In this document: in pieces, positions 13,382 to 20,822 of the stretch
Numbering within the stretch: the stretch's first letter is position 1
Layout of the letters: every line of letters starts with the position of its first letter
DNA from: a virus
Direction: 5' to 3' (one strand)
IMG/VR virus record: IMGVR_UViG_3300048587_000172
Span: 1 to 57,392 of that record
Length of the DNA stretch: 57,392 nucleotides
The notes under the pieces: model-generated
The model's database searches: none
What the model was told of the DNA's origin: nothing
What the model saw: the letters and a program-made list of their open reading frames with translations, nothing else
Position numbers and translations under genes: made by a program

Positions 13382-16128
13382 GTGGAATTGTAGTAATCAA
13401 GCGTGATGGATCAATTCAGGATTTTAATAAGAAGAAGATTGCCGATGCAATTCAGAAAGCATTTGAAGCTGTCGGGCAAAAAATTGAGTATGCTCAATTG
13501 GATGTGTTTGCAATTACTGTAGGCGCATCACTTGAACAATCTTATGAGGATAAAGTCAATCCTGAAAACACTACGCAAATTCCTATTGAAGCAATTCAGG
13601 ATGAAGTTGAACAAGTATTAATGGAATCAGAATTTCCGGATGTAGCAAAAGCATATATTTTGTATCGGAATGAACGTCATAAGGAACGTAGTAAAGAATC
13701 TTTACGTCCTGATTCAAGTATGATTAGCGAATATATTCACTTGGCGAAGTACGCGCGGTGGATACCAGAAGAGAATCGTCGTGAAACTTTCGAGGAATCG
13801 GTAGACCGAACTATCAATATGTTTTCGGAGAAACTTACCGAACGTATTACCGATCCATTTACGTTAGAGAAAAACTTAAATATCTTGAAAGAAGCAAAAC
13901 AATTCATCCTGCAAAAGAGAATCCTTCCTTCGATGCGGTGTTTACAGTTTGCAGGTAATCGTATCAAACAACACAATGCAGCTTTGTACAATTGCAGCTT
14001 CTCACTTGCAGACCGTCCGCGTTTTTTTGCAGAAGCTTTATACCTTTTGCTTTGTGGTTGCGGTGTAGGATATTCGGTGCAATCACACCATATCGAAAAG
14101 CTACCGGTTATTAAAGGGTTTGATACGACGCGCGTAACACACCATATCATCGAAGATACTATCATTGGCTGGGCGAATGCTGTCGATAGATTAATTGATG
14201 CCGCTATCAACGGATATTATCCGGAGTTTTCGTTTCATATGTTGCGTCCGGAAGGAAGTTGGTTGCATGTAAGCGGTGGAAAGTCTCCCGGACATTTACC
14301 ATTGAAACGTTTATTGCAAAAATTAGAAACGATACTAAATCATGCAACTGGTCGGCAGTTAAAATCTATTGAAGTGCATGATATGACTTGCCACATTGCA
14401 GAAGCAGTTTTAGCTGGTGGTATTCGTCGTAGCAGTTTGATTGCGCTGTTCTCAATCGACGATGACGATATGACGAATTGCAAAATACCTGAAAACTTCC
14501 GTTATGCTTTCGGTAATGATCCGGGATTGAATCCACAACGTGCGATGGCGAATAACAGCGGAGTCTTGCAACGTAGTAAATGCAGTAAAAATGATTTCGT
14601 TAAGTTGTTTGAATCTGCGCGTCATTATGGCGATCCGGGATTCATCTTTTCAAATGGTGAAGATTACGGATGCAATCCATGTGGTGAAATTGGATTGAAT
14701 CCTAAGATACATCGTTTTGAAAACGAAGATGAGACAATGTACTACGGCGCGTTAGATACAGAGTTTATTACTAGGAATGGATGGAAGCGGGTTAAAGACT
14801 GGTCTAATCATATTACGGAAATGACTGGCTGGTCATTCTGTAATTTATGCGAAGTGAATATTGCGAAGTGCGACGATATCACTAAATTCTTTCGTGCTTG
14901 TGAACTTGCAAGTTTTATCGGCACAATTCAGGCAAGTTTTACCAGCTTTGAATATTTAGGTGAAGTAACGGAAGCTATTTGCAAACGTGAAGCGCTTATT
15001 GGTGTTGGATTAACCGGTATTATGGATAATCCAGAAATTGGAATGAATGCGCAGAACTTAGAAATTGGCGCTCGTTTCGTTGTGGAGTTTAATAAAGCAA
15101 CAGCGAAAGATTTAGGAATCAATCCTGCAGCGCGTTGTACGACGGTAAAACCTTCCGGAACAGCTTCATTATTATTAGGGTGTGTTGGTAGTGGTCGGCA
15201 TCGACACCATGCGCGTAGATATATTCGACGTATTACTGCTAACAAACTTGAAGCAATCGCGCAAGAATTTCGTCGTGTGAATCCGCATATGGTGCAAGAA
15301 AAACCAAATGGCGATTTATCGTTGATGTTCCCGGTATTAGCGCCAATGGGTGCATACGTTGAAAAAGAAGCTACAGCCTTGCAGTCGTTAAATGAAACAA
15401 TCTTTTTATACGAGAATTGGATTCTTCCCGGAACTGCTATCCCTGAATCGTCGCCGGGATTAACTCATAATGTTTCATCTACTGTGAGTGTAAGCGAAAA
15501 TGAATGGGATGGTTTGATTAGCGCGATTTGGGATTCAAAAAATAATCTTGCGTCTTTATCTGTTATGCCGAGAATGGGCGACAAAGGAATCCCATTCATC
15601 CCACGCGAAGAAATTATTGATGGCGATCCTGTTGATGAAGCTATTTGGGAGAAGTTAATTACAAACTACAAACCAGTAGATTATAAACGTGTAAAAGAGT
15701 TTGAAGATTTAACAAATCGAAAAGGCGAAGTTGCTTGTTCTGGTGGAGTTTGTGAAATTGTTGATGCAAATAAAATTAACACTGCTGATGGCACGATTCT
15801 AATTTTTGATGGTGCGGAAGATGGAATCGGTCGCGGTGTGAAATTCCCGTATGACCGTTTCAAAACATTGGAACTTCATAACCGATTTATTTATTATCAT
15901 GGCCAGACAATGCAGGTTTTAAGTGCGGACAGTAATCTACGTTGTATGGTTGTAAAACCGTTACGTGGTAGCAAAAAATCTGACGCGCAACAAAATTTTC
16001 GGTCAATATATTCGATATTAAATAATATTTCCGATCTTTTTGATGATTTGACGGAAAAGAATGTTGATGTACCAATTCGTGAACCATACCCAATTGATTC
16101 AAACCCTAAACTGGACCGATTGACGTAA
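13378..16128 (+). CDS. nrdJ: Adenosylcobalamin-dependent ribonucleotide reductase (class II)
   Basis: 916 residues. An ATP-cone covers about 1-100 (VIKRDGSIQDFNKKKI). The reductase barrel follows: NCSF with C206, then NPCGEIG near 434-440, CNLCEVN, and TVKPSGTASLLLG. The redox tail is CSGGVC (C787, C792), the same spacing as the Lactobacillus-type triphosphate reductase. The enzyme makes dNTPs using coenzyme B12. Two oddities: about 40 extra residues (442-482) containing an intein-block-A-like string (ALDTEFITRNGWKRVKDW), and 124 residues after the tail cysteines, which normally lie at the very end. Confidence 0.92.
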   Translation: MSGIVVIKRDGSIQDFNKKKIADAIQKAFEAVGQKIEYAQLDVFAITVGASLEQSYEDKVNPENTTQIPIEAIQDEVEQVLMESEFPDVAKAYILYRNERHKERSKESLRPDSSMISEYIHLAKYARWIPEENRRETFEESVDRTINMFSEKLTERITDPFTLEKNLNILKEAKQFILQKRILPSMRCLQFAGNRIKQHNAALYNCSFSLADRPRFFAEALYLLLCGCGVGYSVQSHHIEKLPVIKGFDTTRVTHHIIEDTIIGWANAVDRLIDAAINGYYPEFSFHMLRPEGSWLHVSGGKSPGHLPLKRLLQKLETILNHATGRQLKSIEVHDMTCHIAEAVLAGGIRRSSLIALFSIDDDDMTNCKIPENFRYAFGNDPGLNPQRAMANNSGVLQRSKCSKNDFVKLFESARHYGDPGFIFSNGEDYGCNPCGEIGLNPKIHRFENEDETMYYGALDTEFITRNGWKRVKDWSNHITEMTGWSFCNLCEVNIAKCDDITKFFRACELASFIGTIQASFTSFEYLGEVTEAICKREALIGVGLTGIMDNPEIGMNAQNLEIGARFVVEFNKATAKDLGINPAARCTTVKPSGTASLLLGCVGSGRHRHHARRYIRRITANKLEAIAQEFRRVNPHMVQEKPNGDLSLMFPVLAPMGAYVEKEATALQSLNETIFLYENWILPGTAIPESSPGLTHNVSSTVSVSENEWDGLISAIWDSKNNLASLSVMPRMGDKGIPFIPREEIIDGDPVDEAIWEKLITNYKPVDYKRVKEFEDLTNRKGEVACSGGVCEIVDANKINTADGTILIFDGAEDGIGRGVKFPYDRFKTLELHNRFIYYHGQTMQVLSADSNLRCMVVKPLRGSKKSDAQQNFRSIYSILNNISDLFDDLTEKNVDVPIREPYPIDSNPKLDRLT

Positions 16129-16140
16129 TAGGCGGTTAGA

Positions 16141-16214
16141 GGCACCACCACGACGTTTTAGGGCTTAGACGTACCATTACATACCCTAAGCCGGAAAAAC
16201 GTCGTGGTGGTGCC
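16141..16214 (+). repeat. Very long hairpin after nrdJ
   Basis: GGCACCACCACGACGTTTT (16141-16159) pairs perfectly with 16196-16214, and GGCTTAG (16162-16168) with CTAAGCC (16186-16192): 26 base pairs with one small internal loop and a 17-base apical loop. No T-run follows on either strand. Confidence 0.85.
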
Positions 16215-16247
16215 AAACTTTGGACGGTTGAGCGGAAGGAGAGGTTG

Positions 16248-16775
16248 ATGAGACAGGCAATGACGGTAGGGGAAGCGGTGAACCTATTGGAAGGGGATAA
16301 AGGTAAGGATTTAGCGTTTTTTAATGCGCAGTATCGTAAATTAGTTAAAGCATTACATCCCGATGTAAATAAAAATCAAAGTGTTGATGATTACAACAAA
16401 TTCATTCAATTGCCGATTGCAATTGAAATCATTCGTCAAGAATTTAACCTGTATGGTGAGATAAAAAATCAAACAAAATTTTCAGTTGATACACCTTTTC
16501 AACCTTCGAAATCTGATGTTGATTTAATCAAAGAAACACTACGTAAATCTGGATTCAAACCTAATCTTAAACCTAAAATACCGACTAAACCGCCAGAACA
16601 TTTCAATTGTAAAAAGAATAGAAATAGTAATATCTTCCGTGATATTGCTTCATCTTTTGGAATCTCAACAGAACAATTCAATAAATCGCAAGAATCATTG
16701 GATAGATTCAATGAAGTTCTAAAAAGTAAAGCAGACGAGAAGGCAGACGAACATTTTAAAGGATTCAAAAAATGA
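16248..16775 (+). CDS. J-domain (DnaJ-like) protein
   Basis: 175 residues from ATG 16248 with AAGGAGAGG just upstream. The N-terminal 65 residues form a J domain: YRKLVKALHPDVNKN contains the HPD motif (residues 37-39) that stimulates DnaK ATPase. The remainder is a Lys/Pro/Asn-rich linker and a helical C-terminus, with no zinc or client domains. It could recruit host DnaK for replication-complex or capsid assembly. It overlaps the next gene by ATGA. Confidence 0.8.
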   Translation: MRQAMTVGEAVNLLEGDKGKDLAFFNAQYRKLVKALHPDVNKNQSVDDYNKFIQLPIAIEIIRQEFNLYGEIKNQTKFSVDTPFQPSKSDVDLIKETLRKSGFKPNLKPKIPTKPPEHFNCKKNRNSNIFRDIASSFGISTEQFNKSQESLDRFNEVLKSKADEKADEHFKGFKK

Positions 16776-17164
16776 AACCAGAAACTAAATTTCAGAAGCA
16801 AATCAAAGAATCGTTAGAAGATATAGGAGCGTTAATTTTCAATGTACATGGTGGTGGTGTCTTTCAATCTCCCGGATGGCCAGACTTGCAGGTTTATCAT
16901 AAACAGTTGAATTGTCATATCGAATTGAAAATGAAAGGCGGTAAACTGTCGCCACTGCAAACGAAACGTATTGGTGATTTGGTTTACAGAAATGTTAACG
17001 TATTTCTAATTGAAAAAAATACTGAATTGAATCAGTTATGTATTATCTGTTTCAACACAAATTCTGAAAGATATTTTCGTTGTGCCGGTTCATCGAAGGA
17101 TCATGATTATAATAAACAATTGATGCAAGCATTAATTGAAATGGTGAAAGGTGTCGGCCACTAA
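16772..17164 (+). CDS. VRR-NUC-like PD-(D/E)XK nuclease
   Basis: 130 residues. GWPDLQVY (P37-D38) followed by ELKMKGGKLSPLQ (E51, K53) is the PD...ExK active site. The short length and GGGVFQSPGWPDL context are typical of stand-alone phage VRR-NUC domains, which include structure-specific or Holliday-junction nucleases. It would act in recombination or in resolving replication intermediates before packaging. Coupled to the J-domain gene. Confidence 0.8.
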   Translation: MKPETKFQKQIKESLEDIGALIFNVHGGGVFQSPGWPDLQVYHKQLNCHIELKMKGGKLSPLQTKRIGDLVYRNVNVFLIEKNTELNQLCIICFNTNSERYFRCAGSSKDHDYNKQLMQALIEMVKGVGH

Positions 17165-17372
17165 CTGCAAGAATACTTGTTAGTAGTTGTTAACTTTGGT
17201 GTTCATTTCTTCTTTGGATTTTGGAACAAACCTATATGTGAGGCGGTGTTTAGGCTGTTGACCGCTATAGGTTTGGAAGTCTGCAAATTTCTGTAAAACG
17301 CTTGTAAATATAGGAGTTGTATATATTTACGTATATACTTACGTACACTACTACTACTACTACTACTCTACG

Positions 17373-17436
17373 TACCCTGTTTTAGAAAGAGAAGAAGATA
17401 TAACGAAAGTAGCGGTTGACCGACAGGTATTTTTAA
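17373..17436 (+). repeat. 64-bp duplicated element, copy A
   Basis: Matches 48247-48310 at 57 of 64 positions without gaps; the first 30 bases are identical, including CCCTGTTTTAGAAAGAGAAG. TACC-CTG at the left end can pair with CAGGTA at the right end in both copies, and the variable middle (CGG-TTGA-CCG here) can form a small hairpin. Confidence 0.9.
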
Positions 17437-17443
17437 GTATAAT
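17416..17443 (+). promoter_or_regulatory. Promoter for the zinc-ribbon/XRE gene
   Basis: TTGACC (17416-17421), 16 bases, then TATAAT (17438-17443). The -35 lies in the variable part of copy A and is absent from copy B. Confidence 0.6.
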
Positions 17444-17459
17444 CAGAGATAGGTGATTT

Positions 17460-18002
17460 ATGGAAAATGTTTTTAAAGATGCAAGAGATATTCTTGATGA
17501 TGTTGAAAAATTTGAAAGACTTAAACCTAAATATAAACCAGAAGAATATGAACTAAAAGAAATCAGGAAACAATTTTACGTTACTAAAAGAATGAAACGT
17601 TTATGTGTGTTAACAAAAAGTACATATAAATGTATGCAGTGTTATAAAACAATTGATGAACTAGGTAAATGGGTAATCAAAAAATACAAAGGTAGTGATA
17701 TAGCGGTTTGTCGCACTTGCAGTAAAAGATTGAATGATTACAAATTGAAAGGCGGTAATGGAAAGATGAAACGAATTGAAGGTGTTTTTAAAACTGTAGT
17801 AATTGAGCGCGTACATATCGACGGTTTAACATTAGCTACAGCGCGAATGGAAGCCGGATTCACCAGAGAACAATTTGCAGAACGTTTACAGTGGTCGCGC
17901 GCATATCAACAAAAATTAGAAAATGGATTAGTCAAAACAATTACACCACAAAAAAGAGATTTAATCATTCAAGTATTGAAAGAATGTGGAATCGAAATCT
18001 GA
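17460..18002 (+). CDS. Zinc-ribbon plus XRE helix-turn-helix regulator
   Basis: 180 residues. The N-terminal 45 residues are a charged helix. C58-x2-C61 and C84-x2-C87 form a zinc ribbon. Residues about 120-178 form an XRE-type HTH (LATARMEAGFTREQFAERLQ). It is closed by a strong terminator and driven by its own promoter, directly upstream of the promoter-cassette array. It is a good candidate for the switch controlling that array. The zinc-HTH combination is uncommon. Confidence 0.8.
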   Translation: MENVFKDARDILDDVEKFERLKPKYKPEEYELKEIRKQFYVTKRMKRLCVLTKSTYKCMQCYKTIDELGKWVIKKYKGSDIAVCRTCSKRLNDYKLKGGNGKMKRIEGVFKTVVIERVHIDGLTLATARMEAGFTREQFAERLQWSRAYQQKLENGLVKTITPQKRDLIIQVLKECGIEI

Positions 18003-18023
18003 TTTATAGCTGATAAAGTGGAT

Positions 18024-18058
18024 AAGAAACCGCCGTAAATTACGGCGGTTTCTTTTTT
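18024..18058 (+). terminator. Strong intrinsic terminator
   Basis: AAGAAACCGCCG pairs with CGGCGGTTTCTT around TAAATTA, followed by TTTT. A textbook rho-independent terminator for the regulator gene. Confidence 0.93.
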
Positions 18059-18078
18059 CGAAAAATTTTCATTTCATC

Positions 18079-18107
18079 TTGACATTCTTTGTAGACGATG
18101 TAGTATA
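18079..18107 (+). promoter_or_regulatory. Cassette promoter 1
   Basis: TTGACA (18079) and TAGTATA (18101-18107) with 16-17 bp spacing. The sequence TTGACATTCTTT, then GATGTAGTATAT is shared with promoter 2 (18739) and largely with promoter 3 (19416). Confidence 0.8.
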
Positions 18108-18144
18108 TGGAAAGTAAGGAATAAAACTTTCAGGAGATAGTCAA

Positions 18145-18471
18145 ATGGCGAAGATTTATGAAATGTTGAGCGGAAAGAAAATCACAAAGGCAACGTTTAA
18201 GTCTTTTGTGAATAAGAATCGTAACAATCTTTTGATTCGTGTCGATTCAAAATTTGATGGTCAACGCGATGGCTGTGAATCTACAGGAGAAAAAGAGTAT
18301 ACACCAATTGTTAAAAGTGTTCGCAACTATCCGGAAAACGATTTGGGAATCGGCGGATTGTGGCTGGTGAATGGTGGCGGAGATTATTTTAAGCTTTTGC
18401 GTGAAGGGAATTATACAATTATCGAAGTGTACAATTGTTGTGGGACCGCACGAATTGCAGTGGCCGAATAA
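18145..18471 (+). CDS. Small hypothetical protein, cassette 1
   Basis: 108 residues with AGGAGA before ATG 18145. The start is Lys-rich; the body has FDGQRDGCES, a Gly-rich turn (GLWLVNGGGDYFKL) and a final CC pair. It looks like a small mixed alpha/beta protein of a kind common in phage accessory regions. Its promoter and first codons (ATGGCGAAGATT) match those of cassette 2 while the rest does not. Function unknown. Confidence 0.65.
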   Translation: MAKIYEMLSGKKITKATFKSFVNKNRNNLLIRVDSKFDGQRDGCESTGEKEYTPIVKSVRNYPENDLGIGGLWLVNGGGDYFKLLREGNYTIIEVYNCCGTARIAVAE

Positions 18472-18474
18472 TTC

Positions 18475-18508
18475 AATCTTCCATTTATGAAAACAAATGG
18501 AAGATTTT
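18475..18508 (+). terminator. Intrinsic terminator
   Basis: AATCTTCCATTT (18475-18486) and AAATGGAAGATT (18495-18506) form a perfect 12-bp stem followed by TT and the next ribosome-binding site. Confidence 0.65.
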
Positions 18509-18523
18509 AAAGGAGATACCAAA

Positions 18524-18724
18524 ATGAAAAATGTAAAAGTTGCACCGACAGTGGAAGATATGATAATGGCCGATTTGATCGACAATCTTTCAAGTCTTGA
18601 AAAAACAGAAAAACTTGAAGTGAATCATGAACAGGCAAAACTGATTTTGAAGATGTTGGCCGATGAAGAGTATCGGAAGAAGGTTAATTCTCTTCATGTT
18701 CGAATGTTTTTACTAAATCCATAA
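18524..18724 (+). CDS. Small hypothetical protein
   Basis: 66 residues from ATG 18524, which has AAAGGAGA upstream; the ATG at 18497 lies in the terminator stem. Helical and acidic (SSLEKTEKLEVNHEQAKLILKM is split between two helices). No promoter of its own is visible, so it depends on read-through past the 18475 hairpin. Function unknown. Confidence 0.55.
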   Translation: MKNVKVAPTVEDMIMADLIDNLSSLEKTEKLEVNHEQAKLILKMLADEEYRKKVNSLHVRMFLLNP

Positions 18725-18738
18725 GTTTTGAGTAATAC

Positions 18739-18767
18739 TTGACATTCTTTATATCCGATGTAGTATA
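18739..18767 (+). promoter_or_regulatory. Cassette promoter 2
   Basis: TTGACA (18739) and TAGTATA (18761-18767). It matches promoter 1 at nearly every base except the middle of the spacer. Confidence 0.8.
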
Positions 18768-18809
18768 TAGATGTTGATCGGATGAAGAAATTTCATAGGA
18801 GACAGTCAA

Positions 18810-19049
18810 ATGATGGCGAAGATTCAATACAAATCGGAAAAGTTTTCACTAGGTGTGACTTTCAATCAATTTTATGAAGAAATTAAGACTGCTGGAAAAA
18901 TTCATTCAAAACTGTTTCAAGATATGTCACATCATTTTATGGCCGATTACGGTTTTAACTGGAAGTTTTCAAAAGAAAAAATTCCTGATGAGATCGTGAT
19001 TGAATATCGAAAAAAATTCTCAAAAATTCCCATATTTTCAGTGTGTTGA
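18810..19049 (+). CDS. Small hypothetical protein, cassette 2
   Basis: 79 residues; AGGAGACAGTCAAATG precedes and includes the start, as in cassette 1. The two ATGs are adjacent and the second gives MAKIQYK. Mixed strands and a helix (FNQFYEEIKTAGKIHSKLFQ), aromatic-rich. No family recognised. Confidence 0.55.
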   Translation: MMAKIQYKSEKFSLGVTFNQFYEEIKTAGKIHSKLFQDMSHHFMADYGFNWKFSKEKIPDEIVIEYRKKFSKIPIFSVC

Positions 19050-19088
19050 ATTATTACGTCGTCATTTACCTAAGCAGAAAGTTTTAAT

Positions 19089-19346
19089 ATGTTGGACAAT
19101 ATTTTTGAATGTAATAGGAAGGAAGCCATTAAAAATGGTGTAGAATTTGATGGTAACACACTTGAAGAGGATCATTTTAAGGTTATTTGGCGTGATTTGG
19201 ACGACGTAAAGCAGTACAAAACAGTATTTCGTATAGTTGATGTTATCGAAGCAGTAAATAATGTACGCCATCGACCACGTTCGATTGTTGATAAAGACGG
19301 AAACTACTACTTCATTTCAAATCTCTACAAAATCGTGAAATATTAA
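19089..19346 (+). CDS. Small hypothetical protein
   Basis: 85 residues. Acidic N-terminal half, then a strand-rich region (KTVFRIVDVIEAVNN) and a final DKDGNYYFISNLY. The upstream signal is weak (AGAAAGTT). The terminator at 19374 closes this two-gene unit. Function unknown. Confidence 0.5.
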   Translation: MLDNIFECNRKEAIKNGVEFDGNTLEEDHFKVIWRDLDDVKQYKTVFRIVDVIEAVNNVRHRPRSIVDKDGNYYFISNLYKIVKY

Positions 19347-19373
19347 CTTTGCAGTCTTTCATCGGCCGTCGTC

Positions 19374-19407
19374 AATTCTCCGAAAATATCTTCGGAGAAT
19401 TTCTCTT
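19374..19407 (+). terminator. Intrinsic terminator
   Basis: AATTCTCCGAA (19374-19384) pairs with TTCGGAGAATT (19391-19401), then TCTCTTTC. A good stem with a short pyrimidine tail. Confidence 0.75.
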
Positions 19408-19415
19408 TCAATCAT

Positions 19416-19443
19416 TTGACATTTTTGTAGATGATGTAGTATA
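19416..19443 (+). promoter_or_regulatory. Cassette promoter 3
   Basis: TTGACA (19416) and TAGTATA (19437-19443), spacer one base shorter than in promoters 1 and 2. It shares GTAGA-GATGTAGTATA with them. Confidence 0.75.
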
Positions 19444-19478
19444 CACGCATGGCAATTACGCCGATGAAAGGTTTGAAA

Positions 19479-19733
19479 ATGAACTTAATAGATTTTGTAC
19501 AACAAGCAGAATTAAATAAGGTATATACTGTTAAACTTGGCGCTGTTTTAACACAAGTTATTCGTAATCCAAAAATTATATTTGTGCCTGAATTTGGCGA
19601 AAATATGGTGGCAATTGCTGTACAAAATGCCGTCGATGGGCCGTGGTTTATTCAATACCATCATACAGACACTGTTATATCTGATATACAATTAGGTCGT
19701 GTAAATAATAATTTATTAGAGGGGTGGGAATAA
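19479..19733 (+). CDS. Small hypothetical protein, cassette 3
   Basis: 84 residues from ATG 19479 (GAAAGG upstream). The in-frame ATG 19449 lies at the expected transcription start and is unlikely. Strand-rich core (YTVKLGAVLTQVIRNPKIIF). It resembles the cassette 4 protein (VxRNPxKI region), so the two are probably diverged duplicates. Confidence 0.6.
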   Translation: MNLIDFVQQAELNKVYTVKLGAVLTQVIRNPKIIFVPEFGENMVAIAVQNAVDGPWFIQYHHTDTVISDIQLGRVNNNLLEGWE

Positions 19734-19746
19734 TTTTCGATTTTAT

Positions 19747-19777
19747 TTGACAAATGATTTATAGACGCTAGAGTATA
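19747..19777 (+). promoter_or_regulatory. Cassette promoter 4
   Basis: TTGACA (19747) with GAGTATA (19771-19777). TATAGACG and GTATACAT match the other cassette promoters, although the spacing differs. Confidence 0.6.
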
Positions 19778-19813
19778 CATATGGCAAATACGCCGACACG
19801 AAAGGAAGCGATC

Positions 19814-20023
19814 ATGACAAATGTAAAGACAATGGCAGACTTTGCAGTAAAAGCTGAAAAAGATGTTGACTATAAGGTATGTTTTGAATTTGGTGTGTTG
19901 ATTTTAAGAAACCCTGTTAAAATAGAAAAAGGAAATTCGATTATTTGTGAACAGGTTTTTCCCGGAAATAAATGTGTTAATGTGAGTTTCTTTTCGGATA
20001 CGACAATTAATGGTGTTAGATAG
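19814..20023 (+). CDS. Small hypothetical protein, cassette 4
   Basis: 69 residues from ATG 19814 with AAAGGAAG upstream. The earlier ATG 19781 sits at the transcription start. Its leader (ATGGCAAATACGCCGA) nearly equals that of cassette 3. The core KVCFEFGVLILRNPVKI parallels the cassette 3 protein. Function unknown. Confidence 0.55.
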   Translation: MTNVKTMADFAVKAEKDVDYKVCFEFGVLILRNPVKIEKGNSIICEQVFPGNKCVNVSFFSDTTINGVR

Positions 20024-20068
20024 AAGGTGTCAACAATTAAAATTAAGACTTTAAAAGAGGGAAATCAA

Positions 20069-20311
20069 ATGAAACTTATTGGATCAGTTTGCCATAATGA
20101 TGATAATTTCAATAATCCCAAACATCGTCGTGTTCGTTTATGGTGGGATAAAAAAGAGAAGAATATACGAATGACTAATGGAACAGTTATTGAAGGTTTT
20201 CAATATATTGAAACTTTTGAACAAGCTGTTAAAATTACGGCAAGCTTATATGGTAGTTTTATTTGGGATTTGAAGATGGTGGCAGAAGCGGAAATAATGG
20301 CTAAGGTTTAA
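20069..20311 (+). CDS. Small hypothetical protein
   Basis: 80 residues from ATG 20069 (AGAGGGAAA upstream); the GTG 45 bases earlier is not needed. It has a basic region (HRRVRLWWDKKEKNIR) and a helical end. No family recognised. Probably transcribed from cassette promoter 4. Confidence 0.55.
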   Translation: MKLIGSVCHNDDNFNNPKHRRVRLWWDKKEKNIRMTNGTVIEGFQYIETFEQAVKITASLYGSFIWDLKMVAEAEIMAKV

Positions 20312-20325
20312 TCAGTAGTACAATT

Positions 20326-20349
20326 CCGATATCATTACGATGGTATCGG
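20326..20349 (+). repeat. 10-bp hairpin with tetraloop
   Basis: CCGATATCAT (20326-20335) pairs with ATGGTATCGG (20340-20349, one G-T pair) around TACG. It separates two small genes. No T-run; it may stabilise an mRNA end. Confidence 0.55.
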
Positions 20350-20375
20350 TATAGTCTCACTAATAAGGAAGTGAA

Positions 20376-20573
20376 ATGTTTAAAATTGGAGATAAAGTTG
20401 TAGAAAAATATGGTACTCGCAAAGGAGAAATTACTAAAATTACACGTGCTGAAAGCCGTTCGTTTGTTGGTTTCGGAATTAGTAATGTATATACGTTAAT
20501 TGTTGAAGGGGAAAATTTTCCTTTTGTTCTTACAACAGGTGTATTAAAATCTCTTTGGAGGAAAATGAAATGA
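20376..20573 (+). CDS. Small KOW-like barrel protein
   Basis: 65 residues with AAGGAAG upstream. FKIGDKVVEKYGTRKGEITK is the opening of a KOW/SH3-like barrel, and the rest alternates short strands. It ends in an ATGA overlap with the next gene. It could bind nucleic acid or ribosome; this is only an analogy. Confidence 0.5.
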   Translation: MFKIGDKVVEKYGTRKGEITKITRAESRSFVGFGISNVYTLIVEGENFPFVLTTGVLKSLWRKMK

Positions 20574-20791
20574 AGAATAAAGTAAAGCTATTTGAAACGT
20601 GGGTATTCAATAATGTAAGATTCTTCGCTACCAGATCGAAAGAATTGTATAATCATTACGTAATCATTGATGAAGATGGTAATTACTACGGTCACTCATT
20701 CGACATTGAATACTTTAAGAGTTTGCAGAAATATTCGAAGTTAGAAGTTAAGGCGATAGTTGATAAGATAGAAATTAAACTTCAACAATAA
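20570..20791 (+). CDS. Small hypothetical protein
   Basis: 73 residues from ATG 20570, coupled to the previous gene; GGAGG is just upstream. Aromatic and strand-rich first half (FETWVFNNVRFFATRSKELY), charged helix at the end. DEDGNYYGHSF is reminiscent of the 19089 gene (DKDGNYYFIS). Function unknown. Confidence 0.5.
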   Translation: MKNKVKLFETWVFNNVRFFATRSKELYNHYVIIDEDGNYYGHSFDIEYFKSLQKYSKLEVKAIVDKIEIKLQQ

Positions 20792-20822
20792 CTCATTACG
20801 TCGTCTATAAACGATTTTTCTC

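Larger units (their letters stand above)
17165..17459 (+). other. Non-coding region A: hairpin, CTA run, duplicated element
   Basis: 295 bases without a gene. AACCTATA...GCGGT (17229-17247) pairs with ACCGCTATAGGTT (17260-17272) around a bulge. A TATA-rich stretch (17318-17345) and a (CTA)n tract (17348-17367) follow, then the 64-bp element 17373-17436. The order hairpin, TATA-rich, element recurs at 48061-48310. Confidence 0.7.

Noticed and set aside
13737-14210. 157-codon minus-strand open frame
   Set aside because: Antisense to conserved nrdJ sequence; a frame shadow.
13378-16128. Complete intein in NrdJ
   Set aside because: Only a block-A-like string is seen; there is no N-terminal Cys/Ser at the junction, no block B TxxH, no endonuclease and no terminal HN-C. 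At most a remnant.
17348-17367. (CTA)n tract as a coding microsatellite
   Set aside because: No open frame with a start signal crosses it; it lies in non-coding region A.
19449-19478. Upstream ATG as the start of cassette 3
   Set aside because: It coincides with the expected transcription start and lacks a ribosome-binding site, whereas ATG 19479 has GAAAGG. The same reasoning moves cassette 4 from 19781 to 19814.
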